NCBI RefSeq assembly: GCF_009911645.1
Contig: NZ_QWKI01000129.1
Span: forward strand, 1 to 41,884
Origin: Pseudoflavonifractor sp. 60
GTDB lineage: Bacteria; Bacillota; Clostridia; Oscillospirales; Oscillospiraceae
Direction of reading: 5' to 3'
DNA: 41,884 nucleotides
Shown here: one piece after another, positions 40,100 to 41,884 of the stretch
Numbering within the stretch: position 1 is the first letter of the stretch
Layout of the letters: each line of letters starts with the position of its first letter
The notes under the pieces: generated by a model
What the model saw: the letters and a program-made list of their open reading frames with translations, nothing else
Database searches by the model: none
What the model was told of the DNA's origin: nothing
Made by a program: the position numbers and the translations under genes

Positions 40100-41089
40100 A
40101 TGGCTGAAGTCTTATCGCAAAGTCAGATAGACGCCCTGCTGAACGCGGCCAGAAGTGGAGAATTGGACGTAGACAAGCCGGCGGAAAAATCTGCGGAGCA
40201 AAAATATCGTAAATACGACTTTTACAGTCCGCGGAAGTTCACCAAGGACAGGCTGAAAATGCTCAACAGTATTTTCGAGAGCTACGCCCGGGTGATCAAT
40301 TCCCGGATCAACGCTCTGCTCCACGCCACCTGCGAGATCGAGGTGGACAGCGTGGAGGAGCAGCGGTACTACGAGTTTTCCAACGCCTTGACGGAGAGCG
40401 ACGTGGTTGCCCTGGCCAAGATCGATTTGGAGAAGCTCCAGGGGGACGACCCGATCCTGGTCCATCTGGACACGCCGGTGGTGCTGTCTATGCTGGACCG
40501 GCTCATGGGCGGAGAGGGAGACCCGGACCCAACCCTGGTCAATGACTACAACATGACTGATCTGGAGCTGGATATGTACGAGGACCTGATTAAGGACCTG
40601 GTCCCCATCATGGGCAGCAGTTGGGAGAACTACATTACCATCCGCTTTGAGTATACCCGCACTGAGGTGAATCCAACCCTGGTCCAGCTCATCGGATATG
40701 ACGAGACGGTGGTTATCGTGGGCCTGAACATCAAATTTCCAAACTGTACAGGCCGCATCAGCTTGTGTCTCCCCGGTGAGATGCTGACGAATGTGTTCAG
40801 CGAGATCAGCAAGAACACAACGCGCCGCACTACCGGAGAGGACAAGTCCGAGGAGATTTTTGATACGCTGCGTGAGTCCGAGCTGGAGATTGTGGCTGAG
40901 CTGGCGCGGACCCGCATCCTGCTTAGCGATTTGTATCACCTGAATGTAGGTGACGTGGTGGATATTAAGCGGCCCAAGGACTCCCCTGTGTTCCTGAATA
41001 TCGGCGGGCGCAGGTGGTTTGACGGCCGCATGGGCACCAGCAACAAGCAGGTTGCCGTGAAAATTGGAGAGACCTACATTAAAATGTAG
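40100..41089 (+). CDS. fliM: Flagellar motor switch protein FliM
   Basis: FliM is the C-ring subunit that binds CheY-P and switches rotation. The 329-residue protein has the N-terminal CheY-binding peptide LSQSQIDALL (5-14), then a CheC-like middle domain (about 45-235), and the SpoA C domain (about 250-325, ARTRILLSDLYHLNVGDVVDIKRPKDSPVFLNIGGRRWFDGRMG). GAGGGAAG precedes the ATG. It follows motB by 48 bases and is followed directly by fliY. Confidence 0.96.
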   Translation: MAEVLSQSQIDALLNAARSGELDVDKPAEKSAEQKYRKYDFYSPRKFTKDRLKMLNSIFESYARVINSRINALLHATCEIEVDSVEEQRYYEFSNALTESDVVALAKIDLEKLQGDDPILVHLDTPVVLSMLDRLMGGEGDPDPTLVNDYNMTDLELDMYEDLIKDLVPIMGSSWENYITIRFEYTRTEVNPTLVQLIGYDETVVIVGLNIKFPNCTGRISLCLPGEMLTNVFSEISKNTTRRTTGEDKSEEIFDTLRESELEIVAELARTRILLSDLYHLNVGDVVDIKRPKDSPVFLNIGGRRWFDGRMGTSNKQVAVKIGETYIKM

Positions 41090-41109
41090 GCTAAAAGGAG
41101 CGAATCTGG

Positions 41110-41884
41110 ATGGAAGATATTATTTTTAGCCCGATGGAAATAGACGCCATCGGGGAGATCATGAACATCAGCCTGGGCTCCTCTGCCACTGCGGCCTCCA
41201 ATATGCTGGACCACCGCGTGGACATCACGACGCCGCGAGTCAGTGTCGTCAATGCAGAGGAGTTCAGCCTGGGTAAGGTTGAACCGGCGGTGGGCGTAGA
41301 GATCAAATACGTCTGCGGCCTGGAGGGCAGCAACATTATGCTGCTCAAGCGCAGCGATGTGAAGGCCATTGTGGACATCCTCCTGTGTACCGAGACCCCA
41401 GATGAGGAATTTGAGCTCAACGATCTGTCCATCAGCGCTGTGTGTGAGCTGATGAACCAGATGATGGGCTCCTCCGCCACAGCTCTGTCCGACTTCCTGG
41501 GCCGAATGGTCAATATCACGACCCCCGAGTCCTTCGAAATGACGGACCTGGATAAGGTGAAGGAGGAGCATTTCCCCGTCACCAAGGGCCCCGTGGTGGT
41601 GGTGCGGTTTAACCTGACCATCGAGGGGGTCTTGGACAGCGAGTTTATGAACGTCATGTCGGTGGAGTTGGGCAAGGAACTGATTGCCGGCTTTGGATTG
41701 GACTTGAATGGGGACTCGACCGCAGCTCCCGCCCCGGCTCCGGCGCCAGCCCCCGCCCCGGCTCCTGCCCCTGCGGCTCCCGGCGCGGCCCTGAGCCAGG
41801 AGGAGATCGAACGCCTGATGGCAGGCGGAGCTCCTGCGGCAGCCCCGGCCCCGGCTCCCGCCCCCGCTGCACCGGCGGCGCCGC
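41110..41884 (+). CDS. fliY: Flagellar motor switch phosphatase FliY, 3' end outside window
   Basis: FliY combines a CheC-type CheY-P phosphatase with a C-terminal FliN ring domain; only the first 258 residues are in view. Both phosphatase sites are intact: D12-x3-E16-x2-N19-x22-P42, and a second S-x3-E-x2-N-x22-P in SISAVCELMNQ through VNITTP (about 110-140). After residue 200 comes an Ala-Pro repeat linker holding LSQEEIERLMAGG (about 232-244), similar to the FliM CheY-binding peptide, then another Ala-Pro run to the window end. The ATG follows AAAGGAG. The FliN domain is assumed beyond 41884. Confidence 0.93.
   Translation, partial: MEDIIFSPMEIDAIGEIMNISLGSSATAASNMLDHRVDITTPRVSVVNAEEFSLGKVEPAVGVEIKYVCGLEGSNIMLLKRSDVKAIVDILLCTETPDEEFELNDLSISAVCELMNQMMGSSATALSDFLGRMVNITTPESFEMTDLDKVKEEHFPVTKGPVVVVRFNLTIEGVLDSEFMNVMSVELGKELIAGFGLDLNGDSTAAPAPAPAPAPAPAPAPAAPGAALSQEEIERLMAGGAPAAAPAPAPAPAAPAAP

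Noticed and set aside
1..41884. tRNA or rRNA genes
   Set aside because: No cloverleaf with a GTTCRANYC loop or rRNA-like stretch was noticed in the intergenic regions by eye.

Overview
The window looks like a chromosomal segment of a motile, GC-rich Firmicute of the class Clostridia, most likely an Oscillospiraceae-type gut anaerobe (Oscillibacter, Flavonifractor or Intestinimonas relatives). The grounds are strong AGGAGG-type ribosome binding sites, TTGACA/TATAAT promoters, a Firmicutes-type LexA box, FliY with CheC-type sites instead of a short FliN, a flgM-flgN-flgK-flgL-DUF6470-fliW-csrA block ordered as in Bacillus, and flbD-motA-motB order as in clostridia. The species assignment is inference.

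Layout. 1-222: a cluster of inverted repeats (MITE-like fragment). 223-2090 (minus): KdpE/KdpD-like two-component pair. 2231-4242: pyrE, a small acidic protein and a RadC-family protein. 4314-13552: DNA-repair block, with uvrB under a LexA-box promoter and uvrA under its own promoter, separated by about 4.4 kb of small accessory genes: two modules of a small minus-strand protein divergent from XRE regulator(s), membrane proteins, a YbaK-type deacylase, an acetyltransferase and a TfoX-N/DUF3788 fusion. 13557-14190 (minus): HepT/MntA toxin-antitoxin pair. 14271-19467: COG2426 membrane protein, a small membrane protein, recD2, a DUF1963-like protein plus HAD hydrolase (minus), cytidine deaminase and a DUF378 protein.

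19524-41884 is a flagellar locus. A PilZ protein (minus) lies divergent from a late-type operon with a candidate sigma-28 promoter: flgM, flgN, flgK, flgL, DUF6470, fliW, csrA. After a hairpin and two sigma-A promoters comes the large basal body/export/hook/motor operon: flgB, flgC, fliE, fliF, fliG, fliH, fliI, fliJ, an unknown gene, fliK, flgD, a TIGR02530-type gene, flgE, flbD, motA, motB, fliM, fliY (cut by the window end). These genes build the rod, MS ring, C ring, export ATPase complex, hook and its length control, hook-filament junction and stator. FlgM, FliW and CsrA couple filament production to assembly, and PilZ probably couples it to c-di-GMP.

The least ordinary parts are (i) the repeated small-protein/XRE modules lodged at the 3' ends of housekeeping genes between uvrB and uvrA, and (ii) variable or repetitive segments in surface-exposed flagellar parts: FlgK, FlgL with three W/YY repeats, FlgE, a FlgD acidic tail of 42-bp repeats, and an Ala-Pro linker in FliY carrying a FliM-like CheY-binding motif. 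No rRNA, tRNA, CRISPR array or intact insertion sequence was seen.
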